Positions 63,101 to 64,000 of a stretch of 64,000 bases of DNA are shown here, in pieces. The number at the start of each line of letters is the position of its first letter. Within the stretch, counting starts at the first letter, position 1. The translations under genes were made by a program, and so were the position numbers. Below the pieces are notes generated by a model, which saw only the letters and a list, made by a program, of their open reading frames with translations, was not told the origin of the DNA and searched no databases. Origin of the DNA: CAYRJD01 sp965247395 (GTDB lineage Bacteria > Actinomycetota > Acidimicrobiia > Acidimicrobiales > Poriferisodalaceae); assembly GCA_965247395.1 (NCBI GenBank), contig OZ252012.1, positions 1,054,001 to 1,118,000 on the forward strand. Direction: 5' to 3'.

Positions 63101-64000
63101 TTAGCCGGACTGGACAGAATTCTTGCGAGTTCGGATCTGCGCGATTACCTGGTCGGTTTCGTTTATGTCGTCGCCTTGCCCGTTGACCTGCGCTTGGCGG
63201 TCGGCCTCTGCGGCTGCTGCGGCAGTGTGGTCGGCTTGCGCGAGTGCCGCTTCTACCCCTTCATCTGCGATCCGTTTTGCCCAGTGCACTAATTGCGACA
63301 CCATCTCGTCCTCAGGCACCACTTGCACCACTTGACCACGCACAAATAAATGCCCACGACCGCGGCCAGCGGCGATACCGAGATCAGCCGACTTGGCCTC
63401 ACCGGGCCCGTTTACAACGCATCCCATCACCGCTACCTGCACGGGAAGCTCTTGACCGTCCAAGGCGGCTTGGGCTTGTTGGGCTATCTCTATTACGTCG
63501 ACCTCGGCACGGCCGCAAGATGGGCACGCAATGAGATCGACCGATTTACGCGGGACCAGCCCCAGTGATTCCAGCAGGCGGCGACCGGCTTTGGCTTCTT
63601 CCACCGGGTCGGCCGTGAGGCTGTAACGGATGGTGTCGCCAATGCCTTCCAGCAGCAAGGTCGCCATGCCGGCGGTGGCCTTTATCAGTCCTGCCGGTGG
63701 CGGCCCGGCTTCTGTAACGCCAAGATGCAACGGGTAATCAACCGTGTCGGCTAGCAGGCGGTAGGACTCCACCATCAAGCTCACATCGCTGGACTTGACC
63801 GAAATTTTTACGTCTTCAAACCCGACCTGCTCGAAGTAACCCAGCTCACGCTTGGCGGATTCCACTAACGCTTGTGGGGTCAGCCCGAAGCGCGACTCAA
63901 TGTCTGGGTCTAGCGAACCGCTGTTGACGCCGATGCGGATGGGCACGTTGCGGTCGCGTGCCTCGGTGGCTACAGCTTTGATTTGGTCTGGTTTGCGGAT
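63101..64000 (-). CDS. ispG: 4-hydroxy-3-methylbut-2-enyl diphosphate synthase (5' end beyond window)
   Basis: The iron-sulfur enzyme of the MEP isoprenoid pathway that converts MEcPP to HMBPP. The N-terminal part lies beyond base 64000; the visible 299 codons start with IRKPDQIKAVATEARDRNV and VPIRIGVNSGSL. Cluster ligands are seen in CPSCGR and in MGCVVNGPGEAKSADLGI. The last 45 residues (from about ALAQADHTAAAAAEADRQ) form an added low-complexity tail that includes a sequence shared with rimP. It is upstream of rimP with a 191-nt gap that shows no clear promoter or terminator. Confidence 0.93.
   Translation of the reverse strand: MRKPDQIKAVATEARDRNVPIRIGVNSGSLDPDIESRFGLTPQALVESAKRELGYFEQVGFEDVKISVKSSDVSLMVESYRLLADTVDYPLHLGVTEAGPPPAGLIKATAGMATLLLEGIGDTIRYSLTADPVEEAKAGRRLLESLGLVPRKSVDLIACPSCGRAEVDVIEIAQQAQAALDGQELPVQVAVMGCVVNGPGEAKSADLGIAAGRGRGHLFVRGQVVQVVPEDEMVSQLVHWAKRIADEGVEAALAQADHTAAAAAEADRQAQVNGQGDDINETDQVIAQIRTRKNSVQSG

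Overview
The window looks like chromosome from a moderately high-G+C actinobacterium. The translation and RNA-processing block runs ispG-rimP-nusA-infB-rbfA-truB-ribF-rpsO-pnp-dapB, which is usual for Actinobacteria. The secreted proteins carry cell-wall-binding repeats of the CWB2 type (Pfam PF04122), and much of the metabolism fits an aerobic, possibly marine, member of Acidimicrobiia. The class-level guess is inference; no rRNA is present to test it. Almost everything from 3.6 kb to the end lies on the minus strand, apart from an M18 aminopeptidase (4484-5872) and a small membrane protein (49217-49852).

Layout. 1-6.6 kb: a branched-chain amino-acid type binding lipoprotein (cut by the window edge), an EamA exporter, an unknown small protein, a class V aminotransferase, a rhomboid protease, an M18 aminopeptidase and a histidine phosphatase. 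6.6-9.2 kb: two tandem, nearly identical ammonium transporters. 9.4-19.2 kb: a metabolic run with a cystathionine gamma-synthase/lyase, cystathionine beta-synthase, a fused indolepyruvate-type ferredoxin oxidoreductase, a GrdB/PrdB-like selenoprotein read through an in-frame UGA, a short-chain dehydrogenase and a winged-helix-like protein. 19.3-20.4 kb: a ferritin-like diiron protein.

20.7-49.0 kb is the accessory heart of the window. It holds seven large secreted paralogues (three type A, two type B, two type C). Each has a signal peptide, three CWB2 repeats and a long variable beta-rich tail that ends in L-R-x-G or a close variant. Four of the five A/B genes have an uninterrupted run of 11-14 G (coding strand) about 100 nt before the start codon, in a conserved setting. 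This is the arrangement expected of phase-variable promoters; the C genes sit directly downstream of B genes and would switch with them. Between the surface genes lie four copies of a small membrane-anchored coiled-coil gene, each behind the same sigma70-like promoter. Three copies follow a 5-codon leader peptide whose stop overlaps the coiled-coil start (ATGA); two copies are decayed. A coiled-coil/B/C cassette of about 8 kb is duplicated around an acyl-CoA synthetase gene. Allelic forms of the third CWB2 repeat are swapped between B and C genes, which points to gene conversion. Together this looks like a phase- and sequence-variable cell-surface system.

49.2-64.0 kb: core genes as listed above, running off the window in ispG. 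Many of these housekeeping proteins carry Ser/Thr/Ala/Gly-rich or short tandem-repeat expansions, an unusual shared feature of this genome. No rRNA, tRNA, CRISPR array or transposase gene was found.
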